Below, piece by piece: positions 1-6,074 of a DNA stretch of 14,177 bases. The notes under the pieces are model-generated. The model saw nothing but the letters and a program-made list of their open reading frames with translations. It ran no database searches and had not been told where the DNA came from. This DNA comes from Crocinitomicaceae bacterium (GTDB lineage: Bacteria > Bacteroidota > Bacteroidia > Flavobacteriales_D > Crocinitomicaceae). A program made the translations under genes and the position numbers. The stretch is taken from positions 32,394 through 46,570 of the forward strand of contig DORI01000211.1 of assembly GCA_003512365.1 (NCBI GenBank), read 5' to 3'. Position 1 is the first letter of the stretch; each line of letters starts with the position of its first letter.

Positions 1-102
1 CCAGCAAAGCGCCCTCCGAGGACAGGTTTTGATTTGTCCAAATCAAAGAATGAACTTGGATATCACCCAATGACTTTGGAAGAAACTTTACCTTTCATTT
101 AA
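1..102 (+). CDS. rfbD: dTDP-4-dehydrorhamnose reductase, C-terminal fragment (5' end outside window)
   Basis: Frame 1 is open from the first base to the TAA at 100-102 and encodes 33 residues beginning PAKRPPRTGFDLSK and ending LEETLPFI. The pattern AKRPxxTGxDLSKxKxELGY followed by an acidic LEE helix resembles the C-terminus of RmlD/RfbD, the short-chain-dehydrogenase-like enzyme that makes dTDP-L-rhamnose for surface polysaccharide. Only the tail is present, so the cofactor site and catalytic Tyr-x3-Lys cannot be checked. Another NAD-dependent sugar epimerase/reductase is the alternative. It ends 34 bp before the transporter gene and could be co-transcribed with it. Reading frame is firm; family assignment is moderate. 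Confidence 0.62.
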   Translation, partial: PAKRPPRTGFDLSKSKNELGYHPMTLEETLPFI

Positions 103-108
103 AAATTG

Positions 109-116
109 TATATTCG
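109..116 (+). promoter_or_regulatory. Weak -7-like element upstream of the sodium symporter
   Basis: TATATTCG matches the Bacteroidota -7 consensus TAnnTTTG at 7 of 8 positions and lies 20 bp before the ATG at 137. No TTG occurs at the expected -33 distance (the nearest TTTG is about 30 bp upstream), so this is only a suggestion. Read-through from the upstream sugar gene is equally possible. Confidence 0.22.
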
Positions 117-136
117 TAGCTCACTTAAAAAGAGTT

Positions 137-1912
137 ATGTCGAAAACAGAAGCATCAGGATGGGGTTCTAGGGTAGGTCTAGTCTTGGCGATGGCAGGAA
201 ATGCAGTTGGCCTTGGTAACTTTCTTAGATTTCCAGTTCAAGCAATCGAAAACGGAGGAGGAGCCTTTATTATTCCATACTTAGTTTGTTTTCTTTTAAT
301 GGGTATCCCTTTGTTGTTTGTGGAATGGTCTATCGGAAGATTTGGAGGAAATAAAGGGCATCATTCAACGCCATTTATTTTGGATTCAATGGATAAACGA
401 GCGTTATGGAAATATATCGGAGTTTTTGGAATCTTCACAAACTTAGCCGTTGCAGCGTATTATTGCTACTTAGAATCCTGGACTCTTACTTACGTTTGGC
501 ATTCCATTGCAGACACTTTTGGCGGAAAAACACAAGGAGAAGTAGCCGGTTTTTTTGGAAATTATGTTTCACTGAGTTCGGCAGAACCGATTATTTTTTG
601 GGTAATTTGTCTGCTACTCAATACGTGGATTTTATCGCGAGGATTGAGCGGTGGTGTTGAAAAAGCAGCAAAAATAGGAATGCCACTTTTGTTACTTTTT
701 GGAGCATTTTTGGCTTACAAGGCCATAACAATTCATGCAGGAGAAGACGGTGCATTGTTTGATGGAACGGTTGGTCTTGACTACCTATGGACGCCGGATT
801 ACTCGTCTATTTGGGATTCAAAAGTGTGGTTGGCAGCTGCAGGACAAATCTTTTTCACGCTGTCAATTGGAATGGGATCTATCCAATGTTATGCTTCTTA
901 TGTAAAAAGCAAAGATGATATTGCATTGAATGCAATGAGTGCGGGGTGGATGAATGGTTTTGTGGAAATTGTATTAGGTTCTGCTATAATCATTCCTATT
1001 GCCGTCGGTTATCTCGGGATTGATGGAATGAAAGAACTTCTCAGTGAAGGTGGTGGTTTGGGCTTAGGCTTCAAAACACTTCCCTATTTATTTGAGCAAT
1101 GGGGTAGTATGTTAGGTGTGATAGCAGGAGTAGCGTGGTTTGGTCTTTTATTTTTTGCAGGGATTACCTCCTCCTTAGCTATGGGCACGCCTGTAATGGG
1201 ATTTTTATCGGATGAATTTGGATGGAAAGAAAAAAATGCCGCTTGGGCCTTCGGTTTTGCTGTATTTATTCTTGGTTTACCAACCGTCTTGTTTTTCAAT
1301 AACGGTGTCTTTGATGAATACGATTACTGGGCGGGAACGGTTTCTTTAGTTGTATTCGCCTTCGTGGAAATTATTCTTTTTGCTTGGATTTTTGGAATGG
1401 ATAAAGGATGGAAAGAAATAAATTTAGGAGCAGACATTAAAGTTCCAGTTGTGTTCAAATATATTATTCAGTACGTTACACCACTTCTTTTAGGTTGGGT
1501 ATTTATAAATAGTATTCCTGACATTGTGGACACACTCAATCACAAAGGATCTAAAGCAAAAATTGAATTTTACCAAAATGAGGAAGCCATGAGGGGAAAA
1601 TCAATAGAACAAAGAAATCTTTTAAGTGGTAAAAAAGATTATGACCCAAGCTTTCTTTCTCCAAATGTCGTGACAGATGAGCAGTTGGTTGCAAATAAGA
1701 ATATATCAATTCCAACTTACTTGCTCATTAAAAAAGAAAGAGAATTAGAAAAAATAAGAACGGATATAGCTTATCGAAACAGTAAAATTGAGGACGAAGA
1801 GAAAACCATGCTGTACAAAAATATGAGTCGTTTGTTCCTTCTCGCCCTGTGGTTGGGAATTGCTTATTTGGTATACATTGCAAGTAAAAAATCAAAAATA
1901 ACAACAACATGA
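137..1912 (+). CDS. LeuT-type sodium-dependent amino acid symporter (NSS/SLC6 family)
   Basis: Inner-membrane Na+-coupled symporter of the neurotransmitter:sodium symporter family, 591 residues. The first ~465 residues follow LeuT of Aquifex closely: the TM1 motif AMAGNAVGLGNFLRFP (residues 18-33), YYCYLESWTL in TM3, GQIFFTLSIGMG in TM6 and LFFAGITSS in TM8. By comparison with LeuT, the Na1 residues are Ala23, Asn28, Thr241 and Asn273, and the substrate pocket includes Val105, Tyr109, Phe240, Ser243 and Ser345. LeuT Phe259 and Ile359 are replaced by Met246 and Met349. Glu277 sits where LeuT has Glu290, implying chloride independence. Between TM11 (about 438-462) and TM12 (564-582) lies an unusually long polar loop of ~100 residues, predicted periplasmic. 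The substrate is probably a neutral amino acid, but that is inferred. The stop overlaps the next small gene in ATGA. Confidence 0.93.
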   Translation: MSKTEASGWGSRVGLVLAMAGNAVGLGNFLRFPVQAIENGGGAFIIPYLVCFLLMGIPLLFVEWSIGRFGGNKGHHSTPFILDSMDKRALWKYIGVFGIFTNLAVAAYYCYLESWTLTYVWHSIADTFGGKTQGEVAGFFGNYVSLSSAEPIIFWVICLLLNTWILSRGLSGGVEKAAKIGMPLLLLFGAFLAYKAITIHAGEDGALFDGTVGLDYLWTPDYSSIWDSKVWLAAAGQIFFTLSIGMGSIQCYASYVKSKDDIALNAMSAGWMNGFVEIVLGSAIIIPIAVGYLGIDGMKELLSEGGGLGLGFKTLPYLFEQWGSMLGVIAGVAWFGLLFFAGITSSLAMGTPVMGFLSDEFGWKEKNAAWAFGFAVFILGLPTVLFFNNGVFDEYDYWAGTVSLVVFAFVEIILFAWIFGMDKGWKEINLGADIKVPVVFKYIIQYVTPLLLGWVFINSIPDIVDTLNHKGSKAKIEFYQNEEAMRGKSIEQRNLLSGKKDYDPSFLSPNVVTDEQLVANKNISIPTYLLIKKERELEKIRTDIAYRNSKIEDEEKTMLYKNMSRLFLLALWLGIAYLVYIASKKSKITTT

Positions 1913-2055
1913 GTACAGACGGACTTACAATGATGCTTGTTACAGAAATAACAGTAACCCTAATAACTGCTTATTTCTTTTTCAAAATTCTATTTACGAA
2001 AAAACACGAGGAACCCGATTCTTTTTCAGGGAATGACGACGAAATCGTCCAATAA
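1909..2055 (+). CDS. Probable small accessory subunit of the NSS transporter (MetS-like)
   Basis: A 48-residue open frame beginning MSTDGLTMMLVTEITVTLIT. It has one hydrophobic helix (about residues 6-30, with an aromatic YFFF cluster) followed by a polar tail KKHEEPDSFSGNDDEIVQ. Its ATG overlaps the symporter stop in ATGA, a typical arrangement for translational coupling. Position, size, the M-M-L run near the N-terminus and single-helix topology match the small subunits known for some NSS transporters, such as MetS of the Corynebacterium MetPS methionine/alanine importer. That homology is inferred from context and general resemblance, not from an alignment. Its 3' end overlaps the start of the helix-hairpin-helix gene by 23 bp. 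It is easily missed because it is below usual size cut-offs. Confidence 0.7.
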   Translation: MSTDGLTMMLVTEITVTLITAYFFFKILFTKKHEEPDSFSGNDDEIVQ

Positions 2056-2917
2056 AAACGAGAATCCACTCTATATTTCTAGACGTTCCAGAAGAGGGGT
2101 GTATGTGTTTGTTTTATGTTGTTTGGCTTTAGTTTATGCTCCTCGCGTTCTGTTATTTATGAACCAAAGTGACGATGCTATCTTAACAACGGAGGAGATC
2201 ACATATTTTCATGAAACACACAAAAACACAGTAGAGAGAAAATCAAAAGAATACAAAAGTAAAGGTTCGAAATATAAAGTTCCACCCGAAAAATTTGATC
2301 CGGCTACCTATTCTGCTGCTCAGTGGATGAATTTAGGCTTATCGGAGAAACAAGCAAATGTTGTGGTGAAATTTGCATCGCGAGGAATTAAAAACGAAGA
2401 ACAATTGAAACAAATTTTTGTGATTCCTGATCAATTATTTTCGCTTATTAAAGATTCTGTTATTTATACCTTGCCAAAAGTTTATGAGAAGACAGAAAAA
2501 GAAATCACCAAGAACGAAATCATTCTTCTAGAATTAAATACCGCAACTGCAGACGACTTAGAAAAGCTTAAAGGAATTGGTCCTTATTTAGCTTCAAAAA
2601 TTGTGAATTTTCGAACGCAATTAGGAGGATTTAATCAATTGGAACAATTAGTCGAGGTATATAAATTTCCCCCGGAGCTCATTGAAACGATTGGAAAATT
2701 CCTAAAGCTAGATCCATCCATGATTCGAAAAATAAATATTAACAGCGCCACAACAGAGGAATTAAATTCGCATCCTTATCTAAATTGGAATCAGGCCAAC
2801 TCAATTGTTAAAATTCGTCAGCAAAAAGTAAAATTCACTTCTTTAGAGCAACTGAAAGAATCTGTATTAATAGATGAAAAAACATACAAGAAAATACTTC
2901 CTTATGTAACTTTGTAA
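2033..2917 (+). CDS. Membrane-anchored triple helix-hairpin-helix (ComEA-like) protein
   Basis: A 294-residue protein with a basic N-terminus (RRSRRG), one hydrophobic segment at about 23-43, a charged linker, and three related helix-hairpin-helix units at about 88-145, 166-226 and 234-294. The middle unit is the clearest: LNTATADDLEKLKGIGPYLA followed by KIVNFR and GGFNQLEQL, the ComEA/T2SK-type signature with the hairpin GIGP. The third, ININSATTEELN, lacks the glycine hairpin (it has HPYLNWNQA), and the first is more diverged. ComEA-type proteins bind double-stranded DNA at the cell surface during transformation. Here the topology fits an inner-membrane anchor with DNA-binding modules outside, but function is inferred. 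The ATG at 2033 is preferred because the next Met (residue 43) would delete the membrane anchor. A single base separates its stop from apt. Confidence 0.85.
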   Translation: MTTKSSNKNENPLYISRRSRRGVYVFVLCCLALVYAPRVLLFMNQSDDAILTTEEITYFHETHKNTVERKSKEYKSKGSKYKVPPEKFDPATYSAAQWMNLGLSEKQANVVVKFASRGIKNEEQLKQIFVIPDQLFSLIKDSVIYTLPKVYEKTEKEITKNEIILLELNTATADDLEKLKGIGPYLASKIVNFRTQLGGFNQLEQLVEVYKFPPELIETIGKFLKLDPSMIRKININSATTEELNSHPYLNWNQANSIVKIRQQKVKFTSLEQLKESVLIDEKTYKKILPYVTL

Positions 2918-2918
2918 T

Positions 2919-3449
2919 ATGAGCATTGAAGAAAAATTAAAAGCAATAATTCGAGATGTTCCAGATTTCCCAAAACCTGGAATTCTTTTCAAGGACATTT
3001 CAACCATAATGTTAGATCCTGAGGTCTCTAATGAAGTATTGAATCATTTAGTTGAATTATATAAGGATCAGCATATTGAAGGTGTGGCTGGAATCGAAAG
3101 TAGAGGTTTTTTATTTGGATATCCTCTTGCCATGCGACTAGGTGTTCCTTTTATTTTAATTCGTAAAGAAGGTAAATTGCCGTATAAAAAAATTAGTTTT
3201 TCTTACGAGTTGGAGTATGGATTCTCTACAATAGAATTACACGAAGATGCTGTGAAACCCGGTCAACGTATTTTGATCCATGACGACTTGCTTGCAACAG
3301 GAGGTTCTGCGGAAGCCGCAGCCAATTTAATTAAGCGCTGTGGAGGCGAATTGGCTGGTTTCAACTTTCTAGTTGGATTAAGCTTCCTAAATGGAGAAGA
3401 AAAATTAAACAAGCTTTCACCTAATATTGTTAATTTAGCGCGCTTTTAA
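2919..3449 (+). CDS. apt: Adenine phosphoribosyltransferase
   Basis: Cytosolic purine-salvage enzyme converting adenine plus PRPP to AMP and pyrophosphate. Its 176 residues are the usual family length. The N-terminal PDFPKPGILFKD (15-26) and the ESRGF motif (60-64) are typical of APRT. The PRPP-binding loop is RILIHDDLLATGG (117-129), with the adjacent acidic pair Asp122-Asp123. VPFILIRKEGKLPYK (76-90) matches the flexible-loop region. The gene begins one base after the helix-hairpin-helix gene and ends 12 bp before the acyl-CoA dehydrogenase, so all three are probably one transcript. No functional link among them is evident. Confidence 0.96.
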   Translation: MSIEEKLKAIIRDVPDFPKPGILFKDISTIMLDPEVSNEVLNHLVELYKDQHIEGVAGIESRGFLFGYPLAMRLGVPFILIRKEGKLPYKKISFSYELEYGFSTIELHEDAVKPGQRILIHDDLLATGGSAEAAANLIKRCGGELAGFNFLVGLSFLNGEEKLNKLSPNIVNLARF

Positions 3450-3461
3450 AAACCAGTCAAC

Positions 3462-4601
3462 ATGAATTTTGAGCTTAACGAAAACCAATTAATGATTGCA
3501 CAGATGGTGCGAGATTTTGCGGAAAAAGAAATCCGTCCGAATATGAAAAAATGGGACGATGAAGAATTTTTTCCTGTAGAAACCATGAAAAAAATGGGTG
3601 ATTTGGGATTGTTAGGAATCTTTATTCCAGAAGAATATGGTGGCTCAGGGTTTTCGTATTTTGAATATGCGACTGCGTTGATGGAATTAGGAAGAGTATG
3701 TGGAGGTGTTGGCTTGAGTGTAGCTGCGCATAATTCTCTTTGTACGGGTCATATTTATTACCACGGCAATGAGGCTCAAAAAAGAAAATATTTGCCAAAA
3801 TTGGCTTCCGGAGAATGGATTGGAGCATGGGGACTAACAGAACCAAATACCGGTTCTGATGCCATGCGAATGAAGACTACAGCAGTTAAGGAAGGAAACG
3901 AATGGGTAATTAACGGAGCTAAAAATTGGATTACACATGGATTGTCGGGCGATGTCTCTGTCGTATTAGTAAGAACAGGCGATTTGTTAGATTCAAACGG
4001 AATAACTGCTTTTATAATTGAAAAAGGAACACCAGGATTTTCGGCCGTTAAGATTAAAGAAAAATTAGGGGTAAGGGCTAGTGAAACAGCCGAACTTATT
4101 TTCGATAATGTGCGGGTACCCGAAGAAAATGTAATTGGACAAGTAGGTATGGGTTTTCGTCAAGCAATGCAGATTTTGGACGGAGGACGAATCTCTATCG
4201 CTAGTTTGAGTTGTGGCGTGGCAAGAGGCGCTTATGAAGCATCTGTAAAATACGCGAAAGAAAGAGAACAATTTGGTCAGCCAATAGCCCATTTTCAAGC
4301 TATAGGATTCAAATTAGCTGATATGGCAACGGAAGTAGAAGCAGCAGAATTACTCACTATGCAGGCAGCTTATTTGAAAAATAATAAGTTACCGGTTACG
4401 AAGGCAGGAGCTTTTGCAAAGTATTACGCTTCTGAAGTGGCAGTAAAATGTGGTAATGAGGCGGTGCAAATAATGGGTGGATACGGTTACACAAAAGAAT
4501 ATCCAGCTGAGAAATTTTTAAGAGATGCAAAATTGATGACTATCGGTGAAGGAACTTCTGAAATTCAAAAATTAGTTATCTCAAGAGAAATTTTGAAGTA
4601 A
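3462..4601 (+). CDS. Acyl-CoA dehydrogenase
   Basis: FAD enzyme that introduces the alpha-beta double bond into an acyl-CoA thioester and passes electrons to electron-transfer flavoprotein. At 379 residues it has the length of short/branched-chain members. Recognisable parts are the N-terminal helical domain (FAEKEIRPNMKKWD), the flavin-domain motif WGLTEPNTGSDAMRMKT, the middle beta-domain, and the C-terminal helix block with QIMGGYGYTKEYPAEKFLRD. In the closing motif IGEGTSEIQKL, Glu363 occupies the catalytic-base position of short-chain acyl-CoA dehydrogenases. The preferred chain length cannot be read from sequence; butyryl- or branched-chain acyl-CoA are plausible. It is the last gene of the apt run; the rpsU promoter begins 4 bp after its stop and no terminator is visible between them. 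Confidence 0.95.
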   Translation: MNFELNENQLMIAQMVRDFAEKEIRPNMKKWDDEEFFPVETMKKMGDLGLLGIFIPEEYGGSGFSYFEYATALMELGRVCGGVGLSVAAHNSLCTGHIYYHGNEAQKRKYLPKLASGEWIGAWGLTEPNTGSDAMRMKTTAVKEGNEWVINGAKNWITHGLSGDVSVVLVRTGDLLDSNGITAFIIEKGTPGFSAVKIKEKLGVRASETAELIFDNVRVPEENVIGQVGMGFRQAMQILDGGRISIASLSCGVARGAYEASVKYAKEREQFGQPIAHFQAIGFKLADMATEVEAAELLTMQAAYLKNNKLPVTKAGAFAKYYASEVAVKCGNEAVQIMGGYGYTKEYPAEKFLRDAKLMTIGEGTSEIQKLVISREILK

Positions 4602-4604
4602 CTC

Positions 4605-4634
4605 TTGTGAATTAAGTATTATATTGTATCTTTG
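4605..4634 (+). promoter_or_regulatory. Bacteroidota-type promoter for rpsU
   Basis: A TTG at 4605-4607 and a perfect TAnnTTTG (TATCTTTG, 4627-4634) are separated by 19 bp, the geometry of the -33/-7 promoter used by the Bacteroidota primary sigma factor. Transcription would start around 4638-4642, giving a leader of about 25-30 nt before the rpsU ATG. This is the best promoter match in the window and fits a highly expressed ribosomal protein gene. Confidence 0.8.
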
Positions 4635-4666
4635 TGCCCCCAAGTAAAATTTAAATTATAATTTAT

Positions 4667-4858
4667 ATGTTGATTATTCCGATTAAAGAAGGCGAAAACA
4701 TCGAAAAAGCGTTGAAAAAGTACAAAAAGAAGTACGAAAAAACGAACGTGATGAAAGAATTAAGAAACAGAAAGGAATTTGAAAAGCCGTCTGTGGTTCG
4801 TCGTCAAGAAGTAATCAAAGCAGCTTACAAACAAAGAATGCAATCTCAACAGATATAG
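4667..4858 (+). CDS. rpsU: 30S ribosomal protein bS21
   Basis: A 63-residue basic protein starting MLIIPIKEGENIEKALKKYK, with the RRQEVIKAAYKQRMQ C-terminus characteristic of Bacteroidota bS21. In this phylum bS21, with bS18 and bS6, is reported to sequester the 3' tail of 16S rRNA so that ribosomes ignore Shine-Dalgarno sequences. Tyr54, in the C-terminal part implicated in that interaction, is present. The start is secure because the conserved protein begins exactly there. Oddly, the leader (about 4640-4666) is A/T only near the start and carries no extended Shine-Dalgarno sequence, unlike rpsU described in other Flavobacteriales. It is preceded by its own promoter and followed within 30 bp by a strong terminator. 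Confidence 0.97.
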   Translation: MLIIPIKEGENIEKALKKYKKKYEKTNVMKELRNRKEFEKPSVVRRQEVIKAAYKQRMQSQQI

Positions 4859-4883
4859 TAACCTTGTTGAATAAGATACGTTT

Positions 4884-4907
4884 AAAGGAGCCTAGGCTCC
4901 TTTTTTT
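4884..4907 (+). terminator. Intrinsic terminator after rpsU, abutting the xerC start codon
   Basis: Arms AAAGGAGC (4884-4891) and GCTCCTTT (4896-4903) are perfectly complementary around a CTAG loop, and the T-run covers 4901-4907. This is a textbook Rho-independent terminator 25 bp after the rpsU stop. The T-run ends directly at the xerC ATG (4908), so any transcript entering xerC from upstream must pass through it. The 5' arm contains AAAGGAG, which matches the anti-Shine-Dalgarno but would be paired in the hairpin. Confidence 0.88.
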
Positions 4908-5777
4908 ATGCGCGAAAAATTCCTTCATTATTTAACCTTTGAGAAACGATATTCGGAACATACGACGCTTGCTTATGCACAAGATTTATTGCAATTTGAG
5001 GAATTTCTAGAAGAGAACCAACTCGAATTAATATCGGTAAAGCACCTACATGTCCGATCTTGGATAGTGAGTTTAATAGAAAACGGAATGACTAATAAAT
5101 CCGTAAATCGAAAGTTGGCCTGCCTTAGAACTTTCTATAAATGGTTGAGAAAAGAAGGTTTAATGGATACAAATCCTATTCAGAAAATTCAAGGACCAAA
5201 AAACGAAAAACGCTTGCCTGTATTTGCCAAAGAAAGCGAATTAAAACATGAGCGCATTCAGGGAGTTTTTGGAGATGACTTTGAAGGAAAACGCGATGAA
5301 TTATTGTTCGAATTGTTTTATCAAACCGGAATACGTTTAAGCGAATTGATTCATTTAAAAGATGCAGATGTTGTAGACGGAAGAATTAAGGTTCTGGGAA
5401 AAAGAAACAAAGAGCGATTAATACCTATTTCCTCTAACTTATTTTCTAGTATTCAAGTCTTTATTGCTAAAAAGCGAAGGTTATTAGGCGATACACCATC
5501 TTTATTAGTGTTAAAGAACGGAAATAAAATGTATCCCGCTTTTGTTTACAGAAAAATAAATTATTATCTTAGTATTGTAACGAGTTTGGATAAAAAAAGT
5601 CCGCACGTGTTGCGACATACGTTTGCTACTCATATGTTGAACAGAGGTTCTGGTTTAGAGACTTTGAAAGATTTATTAGGACATGCAAACCTTTCCGCCA
5701 CACAGGTCTATACCCATAACTCGTTCGCTCAATTAACACAGATTTATTCACAGGCCCATCCACGTGGCCACAAATAA
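4908..5777 (+). CDS. xerC: Tyrosine recombinase XerC/XerD family
   Basis: Site-specific tyrosine recombinase, 289 residues, presumably resolving chromosome dimers at dif. The N-terminal core-binding SAM-like domain spans about 1-90 (FLHYLTFEKRYSEHTTLAYA) and the catalytic domain about 105-280. The catalytic set is complete: Arg143 (QTGIRLSEL), Lys165 (GKRNKER), His233 and Arg236 (SPHVLRHTFATH), His259 (LLGHANLS) and the nucleophile Tyr268 (TQVYTH). The ATG at 4908 matches where Xer proteins normally begin but touches the T-run of the rpsU terminator, leaving no leader of its own. Expression may therefore depend on read-through. XerC versus XerD cannot be settled from one window; the rpsU-xerC-hpf context is the one usually called xerC in Bacteroidota. 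hpf begins 6 bp after the stop. Confidence 0.92.
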   Translation: MREKFLHYLTFEKRYSEHTTLAYAQDLLQFEEFLEENQLELISVKHLHVRSWIVSLIENGMTNKSVNRKLACLRTFYKWLRKEGLMDTNPIQKIQGPKNEKRLPVFAKESELKHERIQGVFGDDFEGKRDELLFELFYQTGIRLSELIHLKDADVVDGRIKVLGKRNKERLIPISSNLFSSIQVFIAKKRRLLGDTPSLLVLKNGNKMYPAFVYRKINYYLSIVTSLDKKSPHVLRHTFATHMLNRGSGLETLKDLLGHANLSATQVYTHNSFAQLTQIYSQAHPRGHK

Positions 5778-5783
5778 CTTCTT

Positions 5784-6074
5784 ATGGAAACACAAATTCA
5801 CTCAATTCATTTCAAGGCAGATCAAAAATTATTGGATTTCATTCACGACAAACTGAATAAATTAGAACTCTTCAACCAACACGTAATTTCAGCTGAAGTT
5901 TATTTGCGATTGGATAAGGATAAGGAAAAAGAAAATAAAATCACGGAAATAAAATTGCTAGTTCCAGGAAAGGAATTGTTTGCAAAAAGACAATGCAAAT
6001 CTTTTGAGGAAGCGGCAGATGAGGCAGTTGATGCATTAAAAAAACAAATTATCAAAGAGAAGGAAAAGCATTAA
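5784..6074 (+). CDS. hpf: Ribosome hibernation promoting factor, short form (HPF/RaiA family)
   Basis: A 96-residue protein of the S30AE family that binds the decoding region of idle ribosomes. Visible features are the METQIHSIHFKADQKLLDFI opening strand and helix, the EVYLRLDKDKEKENKITEIKL strands, and the SFEEAADEAVDALKKQI helix with a lysine-rich end. The C-terminal dimerisation domain of long HPF is absent, so this is the short type. It follows xerC by 6 bp and is probably co-transcribed. Its last 4 bases overlap the 3' end of hflX on the opposite strand, so no terminator fits between the two genes. Confidence 0.93.
   Translation: METQIHSIHFKADQKLLDFIHDKLNKLELFNQHVISAEVYLRLDKDKEKENKITEIKLLVPGKELFAKRQCKSFEEAADEAVDALKKQIIKEKEKH

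Noticed and set aside
406..660. An 84-codon frame inside the symporter gene, +1 shifted
   Set aside because: Overlaps conserved LeuT-like sequence and gives a low-complexity, Arg/Phe/Leu-rich product with no domain; not a gene.
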